From Bacteroidales bacterium UBA1077 (GTDB taxonomy: Bacteria > Bacteroidota > Bacteroidia > Bacteroidales > UBA932), in contig DCCQ01000109.1 in the NCBI GenBank assembly GCA_002314195.1, positions 1 to 27,903 of the forward strand: DNA of 27,903 nucleotides, given 5' to 3'. The notes under the pieces were generated by a model that was given only the letters and a program-made list of their open reading frames with translations, did not search any database and was not told the origin of the DNA. The first letter of the stretch is position 1. Each line of letters begins with the position of its first letter. Position numbers and translations under genes: made by a program. Positions 1-8,125 of the stretch are shown here, piece after piece.

Positions 1-84
1 TTGACTAAAGTAGGGACGACTAGGTACTATCAAATAGATCTGTCCTTCAGCGATCATCGTCATATTCATAATCAGGTTCGACAT
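1..84 (-). CDS. Possible 5' end of an unidentified gene, cut by the left edge
   Basis: From an ATG at 84 the minus strand stays open for 28 codons to base 1, beginning MSNLIMNMTMIAEG. I do not recognise the protein. The main support is position: a Bacteroidota-type promoter (-7 box TACTTTTG at 113-120) lies upstream and would leave a leader of about 25-30 nt. Several in-frame ATGs lie in the first ten codons, so the exact start is uncertain. A plus-strand frame is also open from base 1 to about 153, but it has no promoter and an unconvincing composition. Only the beginning is visible, so no function is proposed. Confidence 0.35.
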   Translation of the reverse strand, partial: MSNLIMNMTMIAEGQIYLIVPSRPYFSQ

Positions 85-112
85 ATATATTGTTCGATAG
101 AATTTCTGGGGG

Positions 113-143
113 CAAAAGTAATCATGCCCGGACTAAATGCAAG
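113..143 (-). promoter_or_regulatory. Bacteroidota-type promoter for the left-edge gene
   Basis: On the minus strand CTTG (140-143) is followed after 19 nt by TACTTTTG (113-120). This matches the Bacteroidota primary sigma consensus TTTG-N19-21-TAnnTTTG. It points at the ATG at 84. It is the only promoter in the window where both halves are convincing. Confidence 0.6.
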
Positions 144-151
144 GGAACAAG

Positions 152-217
152 GGTGGTAGATTTCGTTCTGACACGAAATTTACCACCTGGCGACAAAATT
201 TACCAGCAAATTTACCA
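152..217. repeat. Array of four AAATTTACCA-type motifs, probable operator sites
   Basis: AAATTTACCA occurs in direct orientation at 176-185, 196-205 and 208-217. An inverted copy with one change (TGGTAGATTT) lies at 154-163. The inverted copy and the first direct copy form a 15-bp stem, 152-166 against 173-187, with one mismatch and a 6-nt loop. The array sits just upstream of the promoter at 113-143 and downstream of the transporter stop at 227. The arrangement suggests a regulator-binding region for the left-edge gene. A decayed coding repeat (Gly-Lys-Phe in one minus-strand frame) is an alternative. Confidence 0.5.
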
Positions 218-226
218 GAAGGCCTT

Positions 227-1900
227 TCAGAGAAGCATCATCACCTGGCCGGATATGACGCGGAGAAACATCTCCATCGGATAGACTGTGGCGTAGGCCA
301 CGGACGGCTCATCGTCATCGACTGTCGTGAGCGCATAGTTGAGCGCTATCGGGTTCGCCATGGCCGCGCACAGCATTCCGACATTCTCTGAATAGTCTGT
401 CCTGCAGAATTTGGCGGCTATGAATCCGACCAGCAGGACCGGGACAATCGTCAAAAGAACGCTGACAGCAATCCACAGCAAGCCTTCCGGCCTAAGAACA
501 GTCGCGAAGAAATCCGGACCGGCACTGAGTCCCAACCCGGCGAGATAGACCGTCAAACCGAACTGCCTGAGCATAAGATTGGCGCTGTGTGTAGTGTAAG
601 TGGTAAGATGTATTCTGGGACCGAACGCGCCCATTAATATTCCTATGACTATCGGGCCTCCCGCTATACCAAGCCTGACGGGCACGCTCATTCCCGGAAT
701 GGAAATAGGAAGACTGCCGAGAATCAAGCCCAGCATCAGCCCGATGAAGATAAACAGAAGATTAGGGTTGCGGAGTTCCTTTTCCTGATTGCCAAGCACT
801 TCCGCGACACGGTCAATAGCTTTCTGCTCCCCCACTATGGTCAGTTTATCCCCGATCTGAAGCCTCAAGTCACGGGATGGAAGCAGGTCGATGCCCGCGC
901 GGTTCACCCTCGTGATGTTGATCCTGTAGGCGTTGCGGAGATGAAGATCACCGAGTTTGGCGCCGTTCACACTCGCCTTGGTCACGAAAACATGTCTGGA
1001 CACCAGCATACCGTCCAGATGGTTCCAGTCGATGTCCTTCTTGTTCCAATCCTTCACGACTTTCTCTCCGAACAACTGCTCTGCCGCGCCGGCGTCCTTC
1101 TCGCGCGTCAGGACAAGCACGTGCTCGCCTTCCTCAAGGACGGTGTCGCCGTCAGGGATGATCACCTGGCCACGGCCTTCGCCGGCATATTTCCAGACCC
1201 TTGACACGACAATACGGATGTGGGCGTCCTTCATGATGTCCCTGATGGTCTTGCCGAAGACGGCAGGATTGCTCACCCTGAACTCATTGATGAACGTCTG
1301 ATTGTCGTGCAAAGCCTTCGGGATGCGGTTCTTGCGGAACGCCAGCGAAAGGATTACAACACAGAGAATCACACCTACCACGCCAAAAGGATAACCGACG
1401 GCACAAGCGGTCGCCATCTCATTGGAAACATCAGAAGCCGAAGGATCAATCTGAAGCAGAGTCTGTTGCGCCGCGCCGAGCATCGGAGTGTTTGTCGCCG
1501 CGCCGGTCAGAAGCCCCGTTGCCACAGGTAACGAGATGCCGGTCAACCGGCTTATTCCCAACGTCATCAGTGTTCCGGTCAAAAGCACCGCAAAAGCCAG
1601 GATGTTCAGTTTGATTCCGCCCTTCTTCAACGAAGGGAAGAAACTCGGGCCGACCTGAAGGCCAAGTGTGAAAACAAACAGCACCAGACCGAAATTCTGT
1701 GCCAGCGCCAGCATGCGCGGATCGACGCTGAGTCCGAAATGGCCGACAACGATTCCGGCGAAAAACACGAATGTCACCCCGAGGCTGACACCCTTGAACT
1801 TGATTTTGTTGCAAAGAAGTCCTATGACGCAAATCAAAGACAGGACGAGAATCGCCTGAATGTAAGAATGTTCTGTGAATATCTCTACGAACCAGTCCAT
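227..1900 (-). CDS. AspT/YidE-family putative transporter with two TrkA-C domains
   Basis: This 557-residue inner-membrane protein has the layout of the aspartate:alanine exchanger (AAEx) family. A hydrophobic half (about 1-200) is followed by two soluble RCK_C/TrkA-C-like domains (about 205-290 and 295-380) and a second hydrophobic half (about 388-557). Each membrane half carries the duplicated family motif: TNTPMLGAA in the first and a related ANPIALNYA in the second. The length fits YidE/YbjL/AspT proteins. Family members exchange small organic acids or amino acids, but most have no known substrate and none can be assigned here. It is a single gene, divergent from the GH25 gene with only 55 bp between starts. 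The start gives a normal N-terminal first helix. Confidence 0.9.
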   Translation of the reverse strand: MDWFVEIFTEHSYIQAILVLSLICVIGLLCNKIKFKGVSLGVTFVFFAGIVVGHFGLSVDPRMLALAQNFGLVLFVFTLGLQVGPSFFPSLKKGGIKLNILAFAVLLTGTLMTLGISRLTGISLPVATGLLTGAATNTPMLGAAQQTLLQIDPSASDVSNEMATACAVGYPFGVVGVILCVVILSLAFRKNRIPKALHDNQTFINEFRVSNPAVFGKTIRDIMKDAHIRIVVSRVWKYAGEGRGQVIIPDGDTVLEEGEHVLVLTREKDAGAAEQLFGEKVVKDWNKKDIDWNHLDGMLVSRHVFVTKASVNGAKLGDLHLRNAYRINITRVNRAGIDLLPSRDLRLQIGDKLTIVGEQKAIDRVAEVLGNQEKELRNPNLLFIFIGLMLGLILGSLPISIPGMSVPVRLGIAGGPIVIGILMGAFGPRIHLTTYTTHSANLMLRQFGLTVYLAGLGLSAGPDFFATVLRPEGLLWIAVSVLLTIVPVLLVGFIAAKFCRTDYSENVGMLCAAMANPIALNYALTTVDDDEPSVAYATVYPMEMFLRVISGQVMMLL

Positions 1901-1920
1901 AGCCCGAAAATAAATGTCCG

Positions 1921-1928
1921 TAAAGATA
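1921..1928 (-). promoter_or_regulatory. Weak -7 box for the AspT-like transporter
   Basis: Read on the minus strand this is TATCTTTA, seven of eight positions of TAnnTTTG, about 20 nt upstream of the transporter ATG at 1900. No -33 TTTG was seen at the expected distance, so the call rests on the -7 box and position only. Confidence 0.35.
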
Positions 1929-1943
1929 GTGAGAAATATTCAT

Positions 1944-1951
1944 TAATTTTG
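1944..1951 (+). promoter_or_regulatory. -7 box immediately ahead of the GH25 lysozyme start
   Basis: TAATTTTG matches TAnnTTTG exactly and ends only 4 nt before the ATG at 1956. With a usual initiation distance the transcript would begin at or next to the start codon, implying a leaderless or nearly leaderless mRNA. No clear -33 element is visible. Confidence 0.45.
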
Positions 1952-1955
1952 TTCC

Positions 1956-2813
1956 ATGAATATGCCAGCGTCCAGGAAAAGGAGTGTTTCCAACAAGGGA
2001 AATGCGAAAGGTCGGAAGCCCTTGCAGGAAAAGCGGAAGCCACGAAGGAAAAGAAAGCCCAGGAAAGTCAACCTCGGGGCTTGGAAAGCCGTAGGTGTCG
2101 CCTGTGCTGTCGTGCTGACTCTGGTGGTGTTGTTCCATGATCGGGGCGGTTCAGGCAATGGCGAGACAGGGGCAAAAGTCCCGCCGGGCGACTGGCGCTA
2201 CGGAATAGACATCTCCCACCACAACGCGGGCAATATTGTTTGGGACTCTCTCTATGTGCTGACAGACAAGTATGGCAGGACGATAAGGAACCATCATCTG
2301 GCCAAGGACATCCGCCCGGTAAGTTTCGTGTTCATCAAAGCCACAGAAGGAGTGTCAATGGTGGACAAGGACTTCAAAAGGAACTGGAACGATGCCGGCA
2401 GATCAGGACTCCGCCGTGGAGCGTACCACTTCTTCAGAAGTTCAAAGGACGGAGAGGCACAGGCACGGCTGTTCATAAAGACAGTGGGAGAATTGAGATT
2501 CAAGGATTTGCCTCCAGTGCTGGACATCGAGACCATTCATCACGGAGGCTCCAGGAAAAAGTTGAACGAGGAGGCTCTGAAATGGCTCAGGATGGTAGAG
2601 GCTCATTACGGCAAGAGGCCTGTCATCTACGCCGGCTCATCTTTCGCCAAGGACTGCCTAAGCAAGGACATTACAGAGAATTATCCGATCTGGATAGCTC
2701 ACTACGAAAAAGACAGGCCGTCTTTCGATGGCTGGACTTGGTGGCAGTTCACCGACAAGGCTGTCGTAAAAGGGGTTCCCGGTTTGGTTGACCTCAGCGT
2801 CATGAAGAGGTAG
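1956..2813 (+). CDS. Membrane-anchored GH25 family lysozyme
   Basis: This 285-residue protein is a glycoside hydrolase family 25 muramidase, which cleaves the N-acetylmuramic acid beta-1,4 bond of peptidoglycan. A strongly basic N-terminal tail (about 7-42, rich in Lys/Arg) precedes one transmembrane helix (about 43-60). The catalytic domain runs from about 82 to the end. Family signatures are visible: YGIDISHHN with Asp85, FIKATEG, the GAYHFF strand, and LDIET with the DxE pair Asp190/Glu192, Glu192 being the expected acid. The tail and helix imply a cytoplasmic N-terminus with the enzyme in the periplasm. ATG at 1962 is an equally possible start. A role in wall remodelling or defence is inference; no phage or type VI gene is nearby. 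Confidence 0.92.
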   Translation: MNMPASRKRSVSNKGNAKGRKPLQEKRKPRRKRKPRKVNLGAWKAVGVACAVVLTLVVLFHDRGGSGNGETGAKVPPGDWRYGIDISHHNAGNIVWDSLYVLTDKYGRTIRNHHLAKDIRPVSFVFIKATEGVSMVDKDFKRNWNDAGRSGLRRGAYHFFRSSKDGEAQARLFIKTVGELRFKDLPPVLDIETIHHGGSRKKLNEEALKWLRMVEAHYGKRPVIYAGSSFAKDCLSKDITENYPIWIAHYEKDRPSFDGWTWWQFTDKAVVKGVPGLVDLSVMKR

Positions 2814-2890
2814 TGCCCTGATTATCTTTGAACAAGGAACAGATTGAGCGATTTCACCGCCGAAAAGAGACAATCAGCGGAATATTTTCG

Positions 2891-2898
2891 TATTTTTG
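2891..2898 (+). promoter_or_regulatory. -7 box of the glnS promoter
   Basis: TATTTTTG matches TAnnTTTG and ends 21 nt before the glnS ATG at 2920, giving a short leader. The -33 half is not recognisable. The same promoter probably serves the permease gene 7 bp downstream of glnS. Confidence 0.5.
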
Positions 2899-2919
2899 TG
2901 AGTTTAATACTGACACACA

Positions 2920-4596
2920 ATGGAAGAAGCGAAAAATCCTACGGCCGAGGAGCCGAAAAGACTCAACTTTCTTGAGGAGATAATTGAAGACGACCTTAAA
3001 TCCGGAAGAGTTAAGAGCGTGATGACGCGTTTCCCTCCGGAGCCTAACGGGTACCTCCATCTCGGACACGCGAAGAGCATCTGCATCAACTTCGGTCTCG
3101 CGCAGAAGTACGGCGGCAAGACCAACCTGCGATTCGACGACACCAACCCGACCAAGGAGGACACTGAATATGTCGACTCGATCAAGGAAGACATCCAGTG
3201 GCTCGGCTTCCATTGGGACAAGGAACTTTACGCTTCCGACTATTTCGACCAGCTCTACGCATGGGCCGAGCAGATGATCGAGCGCGGTCAGGCCTACGTG
3301 GATGACCAGACACAGGAGGAGATCAGCAAGGGACGCGGCACGGTGGACAAGCCGGGAACCGAGAGTCCTTACAGAAACCGCACAGTAGAGGAGAACCTCC
3401 GGCTGTTCAGGGAGATGAAGGCCGGCAAGTACGCCGACGGAGAGAAGGTTCTCCGCGCGAAGATCGACATGGCCTCCCCGAACATGATGTTCCGCGACCC
3501 TATTCTTTACAGGATCAAGCACGCCTCGCACCACCGCACGGGCGACAAATGGTGCATCTACCCTATGTACGACTTCACCCACGGACAGTGCGACTCCATA
3601 GAGCACATCACACATTCAATCTGCACCCTTGAGTTCGATGTTCACAGACCGCTCTACGACTGGTTCATCAAGGCCCTTGAGATCTGGCCGAGCCATCAGT
3701 ACGAGTTCGCCAGGCTGAACCTGACATATACCCTGATGAGCAAGAGAAAGCTCCTTGAGCTCGTCCAGAAAGGTCTTGTCTCAGGCTGGGACGACCCTCG
3801 TATGCCTACTCTCTGCGGAGTGCGCCGCCGAGGCTACACGGCGGAGGCGCTCAGGATGTTCTGCGAGAAGATCGGTGTCTCCAAACGCGACCAGATGATG
3901 GACATACAGCTGCTGGAATGGTGCGTGCGTCAGGACCTCAACGCGAGGTCCAACAGGTACATGGTCGTACAGAAGCCGTTGAAAGTCACCCTGACGAACT
4001 GGGAGCCTGGCAAGGTCGAGTGGTTCGACTGTCCTCTCAACCCGGCTGAGCCGGAGGGAGCGACCCGCAAGGTTCCGTTCACCGGTGAGTTCTACATCGA
4101 TCGTGACGACTTCATGGAAGATGCCCCGAAGAAGTTCTTCCGCCTCAAACCGGGCGGAGAGGTGCGCCTCAAGTACACCTACATCATCAAGTGCGAGGAG
4201 GTAATCAAGGATGCAGACGGCAACGTTGTCGAGCTGAAGTGCACCTACGACCCGACGACAAAGCCTGGCGGCGGCGAGTGGAGATCAGTCAAAGGCACTA
4301 TCCACTGGATTTCAACTGAATATGCCAAGGAGATCGAGATCCGCAACTACGACCGTCTCTTCGTCAAGGAGGACATGAACAACATCCCGGAAGACAAGGA
4401 CTACAAGGATTTCCTCAATCCCGAGTCACTCACGATCGCCAAGGGCTACGCCGAACCGGCTCTTCTGGATGACAATTCCGGCATCGCCGTGCAGTTCGAG
4501 CGCACCGGTTACTACTACAAGGATCCGGACAGCACAGCCGGCAAGGTCATATTCAATAAGACTACTGCCCTGAAGGATTCCTACAAGCCTGAATAG
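2920..4596 (+). CDS. glnS: Glutamine--tRNA ligase
   Basis: This 558-residue cytoplasmic class I aminoacyl-tRNA synthetase charges tRNA-Gln with glutamine using ATP. The N-terminal Rossmann catalytic domain carries PPEPNGYLHLGH (39-50, HIGH motif). The KMSKS-type loop is LMSKR (272-276). The C-terminal half has the two beta-barrel anticodon-binding domains expected of bacterial GlnRS, including conserved strings such as FPLKPG-like FRLKPGGEVRL. Length agrees with the E. coli enzyme (about 554). The start is set by the leader and promoter and leaves a short N-terminal extension. Direct glutaminylation is consistent with Bacteroidota, many of which use GlnRS. The permease gene starts 7 bp after the stop. 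Confidence 0.97.
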   Translation: MEEAKNPTAEEPKRLNFLEEIIEDDLKSGRVKSVMTRFPPEPNGYLHLGHAKSICINFGLAQKYGGKTNLRFDDTNPTKEDTEYVDSIKEDIQWLGFHWDKELYASDYFDQLYAWAEQMIERGQAYVDDQTQEEISKGRGTVDKPGTESPYRNRTVEENLRLFREMKAGKYADGEKVLRAKIDMASPNMMFRDPILYRIKHASHHRTGDKWCIYPMYDFTHGQCDSIEHITHSICTLEFDVHRPLYDWFIKALEIWPSHQYEFARLNLTYTLMSKRKLLELVQKGLVSGWDDPRMPTLCGVRRRGYTAEALRMFCEKIGVSKRDQMMDIQLLEWCVRQDLNARSNRYMVVQKPLKVTLTNWEPGKVEWFDCPLNPAEPEGATRKVPFTGEFYIDRDDFMEDAPKKFFRLKPGGEVRLKYTYIIKCEEVIKDADGNVVELKCTYDPTTKPGGGEWRSVKGTIHWISTEYAKEIEIRNYDRLFVKEDMNNIPEDKDYKDFLNPESLTIAKGYAEPALLDDNSGIAVQFERTGYYYKDPDSTAGKVIFNKTTALKDSYKPE

Positions 4597-4603
4597 CGGA
4601 GGT

Positions 4604-5812
4604 ATGAATCTGCCTCTTTTCATAGCACGACGGTACTTGTTCGCGAAGAAATCACACAATGTGATCAACATCATCTCCGCGATCAGTGCCGTCGGCATGG
4701 CTATAGGCACAGCCGCCCTGATCATCATCCTCTCGATCTACAACGGCTTCGACGAGCTGGTGAAATCCACCCTAAGCAACGTCGAGCCGGACATTCTCAT
4801 CACCCCGGCCAAAGGGAAGGTGTTCATTCCCGAGGGCGAGGCGTTCGACCGGATCAAGGCGGATCCTATGGTCGATGAATATAATCTCGTCCTTCAGGAG
4901 AATGTGTTTGTGGACTATGACGGCCATCAGGGAATAGCCAAGGCCAAGGGTGTGGACAGCGCCTTCGAGGCCGACTCCCCTCTTGCTGAGCACATCACCA
5001 ACGGTGAGTTCTCGCTGCACAAAGGGCAGCTTCCCCAGATGGTTGTCGGCGCGGGTCTGGCCTACAAGATGGGCATGAATCCAGCGTTCCTCGCATCCGC
5101 CGAATTATATTTCCCGATCAGGGACAGGAACTTCTCGCTCGCCAATCCGGCGGCCTCCATCGAATCAGTGCGGATGCGTCCGGCGGGAATATTCTCGGTC
5201 AACCAGCAGATAGACGAAGATCTGATGATTGTGCCGATAGAGGAGATGAGACGTCTGCTTGGCTACGAGGAGGAGGTCTCGGGGGTTGAGATCCGTCTGA
5301 CAGAAGGAGCCACGGCGAAAGACATCAGAACAGCGATCAAGCATATTCAGAAAGAGCTGGGGCCTGATTTCAAGGTACTTGACCGCTTCCGCCAGAATCC
5401 GTCGCTCTACAAGATGATGCGCTACGAGAAGGCCGCCATCTACCTCATCCTCATCTTCGTCATCATCATCATCGCCCTGAACATCTTCGGCAGCATCACG
5501 ATGCTCATCATCGAGAAGAAGGACGACATCGAGACCTACCGCAGTCTCGGAGCCACGGACAAGATACTCCGACGCACATTCACTCTTGAAGGCTGGCTGA
5601 TCTCGCTTCTCGGCCTCGCCGCCGGCCTCGTCATCGGCATAGGCTTCTCCCTCGCCCAGCAGCACTTCGGCTTCATCAAGATGCCCGGCAGCTTCCTAGT
5701 GAACGCCTACCCCGTCATCCTCCAGTGGCAGGATGTCCTCGCCACCGTCGCCGGCGTCGCCCTCATCGGTTACCTCATCGCCCTCCTCCCCGTCCGTCGC
5801 AACATCCGGTAG
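4604..5812 (+). CDS. LolC/LolE-type FtsX-family ABC permease
   Basis: This 402-residue inner-membrane protein has the FtsX/MacB topology of lipoprotein-releasing permeases: one N-terminal helix (about 20-45), a large periplasmic domain (about 50-265) and three C-terminal helices (about 275-395). The opening MNLPLFIARRYLFAKKS resembles Bacteroidota LolE-like proteins. In the Lol pathway such a permease works with the LolD ATPase to pull outer-membrane lipoproteins from the inner membrane; no ATPase lies here, so a distant partner is required. It begins 7 bp after glnS and is probably co-transcribed. A GGAGG sits only one base before the ATG, unusually close, but the start is supported by protein similarity. 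The exact Lol role versus a MacB-like export role is not settled. Confidence 0.85.
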   Translation: MNLPLFIARRYLFAKKSHNVINIISAISAVGMAIGTAALIIILSIYNGFDELVKSTLSNVEPDILITPAKGKVFIPEGEAFDRIKADPMVDEYNLVLQENVFVDYDGHQGIAKAKGVDSAFEADSPLAEHITNGEFSLHKGQLPQMVVGAGLAYKMGMNPAFLASAELYFPIRDRNFSLANPAASIESVRMRPAGIFSVNQQIDEDLMIVPIEEMRRLLGYEEEVSGVEIRLTEGATAKDIRTAIKHIQKELGPDFKVLDRFRQNPSLYKMMRYEKAAIYLILIFVIIIIALNIFGSITMLIIEKKDDIETYRSLGATDKILRRTFTLEGWLISLLGLAAGLVIGIGFSLAQQHFGFIKMPGSFLVNAYPVILQWQDVLATVAGVALIGYLIALLPVRRNIR

Positions 5813-5860
5813 CTTACCATTGTGTAAACACCTGCTTCTACGCAGCCATGGAAAATCAAA

Positions 5861-5894
5861 CCGTGGTGCAGGAATCTCAATTCTCACACCACGG
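5861..5894. terminator. Stem-loop between convergent genes
   Basis: CCGTGGTG (5861-5868) pairs perfectly with CACCACGG (5887-5894) around an 18-nt loop. A second small hairpin follows (AGCC at 5910-5913 with GGCT at 5923-5926, then TTTCTT on the plus strand) and overlaps the end of the GH2 gene. Together they probably end the glnS-permease transcript. The first stem lacks a strong U-tract on either strand. Confidence 0.5.
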
Positions 5895-5916
5895 AGAAAA
5901 TACCAATCCAGCCTGA

Positions 5917-8031
5917 TTATCTGGCTTTCTTGAGAATTATCTCATCGGTAACTCCATTGTTGGCGACAACCTTGAAAGTGTCCTCATCGGTCTTGAGGCG
6001 GACAGCCGGGAAAGTCCAGACAACTCCGCTGGATTCCTCGGAGGATGTCATACGGGTGACCAAACGGCCGTTCTGGTAGAGGGTCAGGTACTTGGCGTTG
6101 CTGTACACCTTGATGCGGAGATCCTGTCCGGCAGGGAAATATTTGAGACGGCGGGAAGTGATGTAAACGGTGGTCTCGTCCTTGTTCCAGAGGGATTTGT
6201 AAAGATAGAACACATCCTTCTTCGTCTGACGGTCACGGGTGACGAGACCCTTGTCGTTCATGTACTTACGATTGTTGTTACGAACGAAATTCACGCCGTC
6301 CTCGGAATCCATGAAACCCTCCTGACGATTGGCCACCGGAAAATCAAACAGCACCCACACCGATGTGAAGTTCAGCCAAGGCATCGCCTTGATCTGGCGG
6401 GCGTGTGACTCGTGGAAAAGGTTGCCATATTCCTCATAATGCTTGGAGTCGTCCTTTTGGTCACGGATCGCATCGGACTGGTTCCACACGTGGCAGTAAG
6501 GATTGACGCCGACACCATATTCAGCGACATTGACCGGAGAGTCTGGTCTCAGCCCGCGGACTTTTTTAAGCGCTGTCGAGAATCCGGTGAACTCGTTAGG
6601 GGTTCTGTACCACCCGTAGTAAAGATTTTGGGAGCAGAAGTCTCCTTTGAGGCTCGGATACCCGTCACGTGCGAGGCTGGAGCAGTCCGTGAATCCCACG
6701 AAACGGTCCGGATCAAGTTTTTTGGTGAAGTTGTAAAGCCTTTCGGTCTCCCTTGCGACAATCCCGGCGTCAAAAGCCCCTTGAAGATTATTGTTGTTTC
6801 CCCATGTGTCCAATTCGTTCCACATTCCCCAGAACGCGATGGAAGGGTGGTTGTAAAGATTGTTCACCATCTCTTTCATCTGATGGTGGATGTTGTTGAA
6901 ATAGCCTTGCGTGGCATCCGTCCCGCAGACGTTGACCCAAGGGACCTCCGTCTGCACGATGATGCCCAACGAGTCACATAGTTGGAAGGCAAAGTCATTG
7001 TGAGGATAGTGTGCCAGACGCAGGAAATTGGCGCCGAGTTCCTTGACAATGCGGTAGTCGCGGCGGTAGTCAGCCTGTGTCAAGGCTGAAGCCTTGCCGT
7101 CAGCATCCTGATGCATGGCGACTCCGCGAAGAGGGTAAGGGCGGCCGTTGAGGATGAATCCCCTGTCAGGATCCATCTCGATGGAACGGTAGCCCACCTT
7201 GGTCTCGGCTATGTCCATCATTCTCTTGCCCCTGAACATTTCGACTCTGACAGTATAGAGGTAAGGATCCTTCATGCCGTCCCAGAGGTGCATGCCGGAA
7301 AGGATGAACTCGTGGTCGAAGTCATATTCAGAAAACGCCCTGACCGGAACCTCTCTGTCAGCCTGGTAGCCAAGAGCGCCGTTCGCCTCCAGCAGCTGCA
7401 CGCGCACAAGGATATTGGCGTCCCGGTTGCTTGGGTTGACGATCTTCGCCCTCACATTGGTGACGACCTTTTTCTTGGTGACCTCCGGCGTCTCGCAGCG
7501 AAGCCGGTACATACCGTACTCCTCCGGCGAGAAATAAACATCCTCCATCACGAGAAGCCAGACTGGATTGTGCAGGCCGCCGTTCTTGTTGAAATCGGAT
7601 GTTACAGGAATCATGTCCACATCCTCGGAATTGTCGCAAATCACTTCCACCCTGTTGGCCCCTTTGTTCAAAGCTTCGGTGATGTTCACCGAAAAAGGAG
7701 TGTAGCCACCCTTGTGAGCGGCGACCTGCTCTCCGTTGACTTTTACCACGGCAGCCTGGGCCGCCCCTTCAAAGAACAGATAGTGAGTCTTCTTCACATC
7801 GCTGATCCTCAAATCGCAACGGTAGGTCGCCTTGCCACGGTAATAGTAAGGTGAATGGCCATCCTCCGCATTGTAAGAATGAGGAACCTCAACTGTCTCC
7901 CAATCAGAGCCATCCTTGCTGAATTCCCACTCTTTCAATTGTTCCTGACGGAATCCACGGATCTGTGCCTCCATCGGGAGGACAGCAAAAAGAAACGCCG
8001 CCAAGACGGCTAAGAATAAATGTCTTTTCAT
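5917..8031 (-). CDS. Secreted glycoside hydrolase family 2 (beta-galactosidase/glucuronidase-like)
   Basis: This 704-residue enzyme begins with a signal peptide (MKRHLFLAVLAAFLFAVLP, cleavage near residue 23). It follows GH2 order: sugar-binding jelly roll (about 25-175), immunoglobulin-like domain (about 180-275), TIM barrel (about 275-590) and a short C-terminal beta domain. The acid/base Glu406 lies in FWGMWNEL and the nucleophile Glu504 in VNVAEYG, as in retaining GH2 enzymes. It is shorter than LacZ. The substrate is probably a beta-galactoside or related sugar but cannot be fixed. An ATG at 8052 would add seven residues, but it lies only 7 nt from the -7 box, so 8031 is preferred. It is a single gene with no SusCD beside it. 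Confidence 0.9.
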   Translation of the reverse strand: MKRHLFLAVLAAFLFAVLPMEAQIRGFRQEQLKEWEFSKDGSDWETVEVPHSYNAEDGHSPYYYRGKATYRCDLRISDVKKTHYLFFEGAAQAAVVKVNGEQVAAHKGGYTPFSVNITEALNKGANRVEVICDNSEDVDMIPVTSDFNKNGGLHNPVWLLVMEDVYFSPEEYGMYRLRCETPEVTKKKVVTNVRAKIVNPSNRDANILVRVQLLEANGALGYQADREVPVRAFSEYDFDHEFILSGMHLWDGMKDPYLYTVRVEMFRGKRMMDIAETKVGYRSIEMDPDRGFILNGRPYPLRGVAMHQDADGKASALTQADYRRDYRIVKELGANFLRLAHYPHNDFAFQLCDSLGIIVQTEVPWVNVCGTDATQGYFNNIHHQMKEMVNNLYNHPSIAFWGMWNELDTWGNNNNLQGAFDAGIVARETERLYNFTKKLDPDRFVGFTDCSSLARDGYPSLKGDFCSQNLYYGWYRTPNEFTGFSTALKKVRGLRPDSPVNVAEYGVGVNPYCHVWNQSDAIRDQKDDSKHYEEYGNLFHESHARQIKAMPWLNFTSVWVLFDFPVANRQEGFMDSEDGVNFVRNNNRKYMNDKGLVTRDRQTKKDVFYLYKSLWNKDETTVYITSRRLKYFPAGQDLRIKVYSNAKYLTLYQNGRLVTRMTSSEESSGVVWTFPAVRLKTDEDTFKVVANNGVTDEIILKKAR

Positions 8032-8059
8032 CAAGATGAATGATTTACGCATATTTAGA

Positions 8060-8067
8060 CAAAGTTA
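8060..8067 (-). promoter_or_regulatory. -7 box of the GH2 gene
   Basis: On the minus strand TAACTTTG matches TAnnTTTG. A transcript starting a few bases downstream would have about 20 nt ahead of the ATG at 8031 but almost none ahead of the ATG at 8052, which favours the later start. No -33 TTTG is evident. Confidence 0.5.
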
Positions 8068-8088
8068 GCAATAATCATCGGAATTTCT

Positions 8089-8096
8089 TATCTTCG
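8089..8096 (+). promoter_or_regulatory. Weak -7 box for the LTA-synthase-like gene
   Basis: TATCTTCG fits TAnnTTTG at seven of eight positions and lies 29 nt before the ATG at 8126. No -33 element is clear. It shares the short divergent region with the GH2 promoter. Confidence 0.35.
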
Positions 8097-8125
8097 CAGC
8101 CTATAAACGTTAATCATTTCTCCTT

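Noticed and set aside
2854..3615. A 253-codon minus-strand frame opposite glnS.
   Set aside because: Shadow of a highly biased gene: the plus-strand frame is unmistakably GlnRS, and the antisense product has no recognisable domain.
5178..5200. Perfect palindrome GAATATTC in the permease gene, with further copies near 18290 and 18450, as specific binding sites.
   Set aside because: They are explained by the general excess of GAATAT in the window and lie inside coding sequence with ordinary reading.
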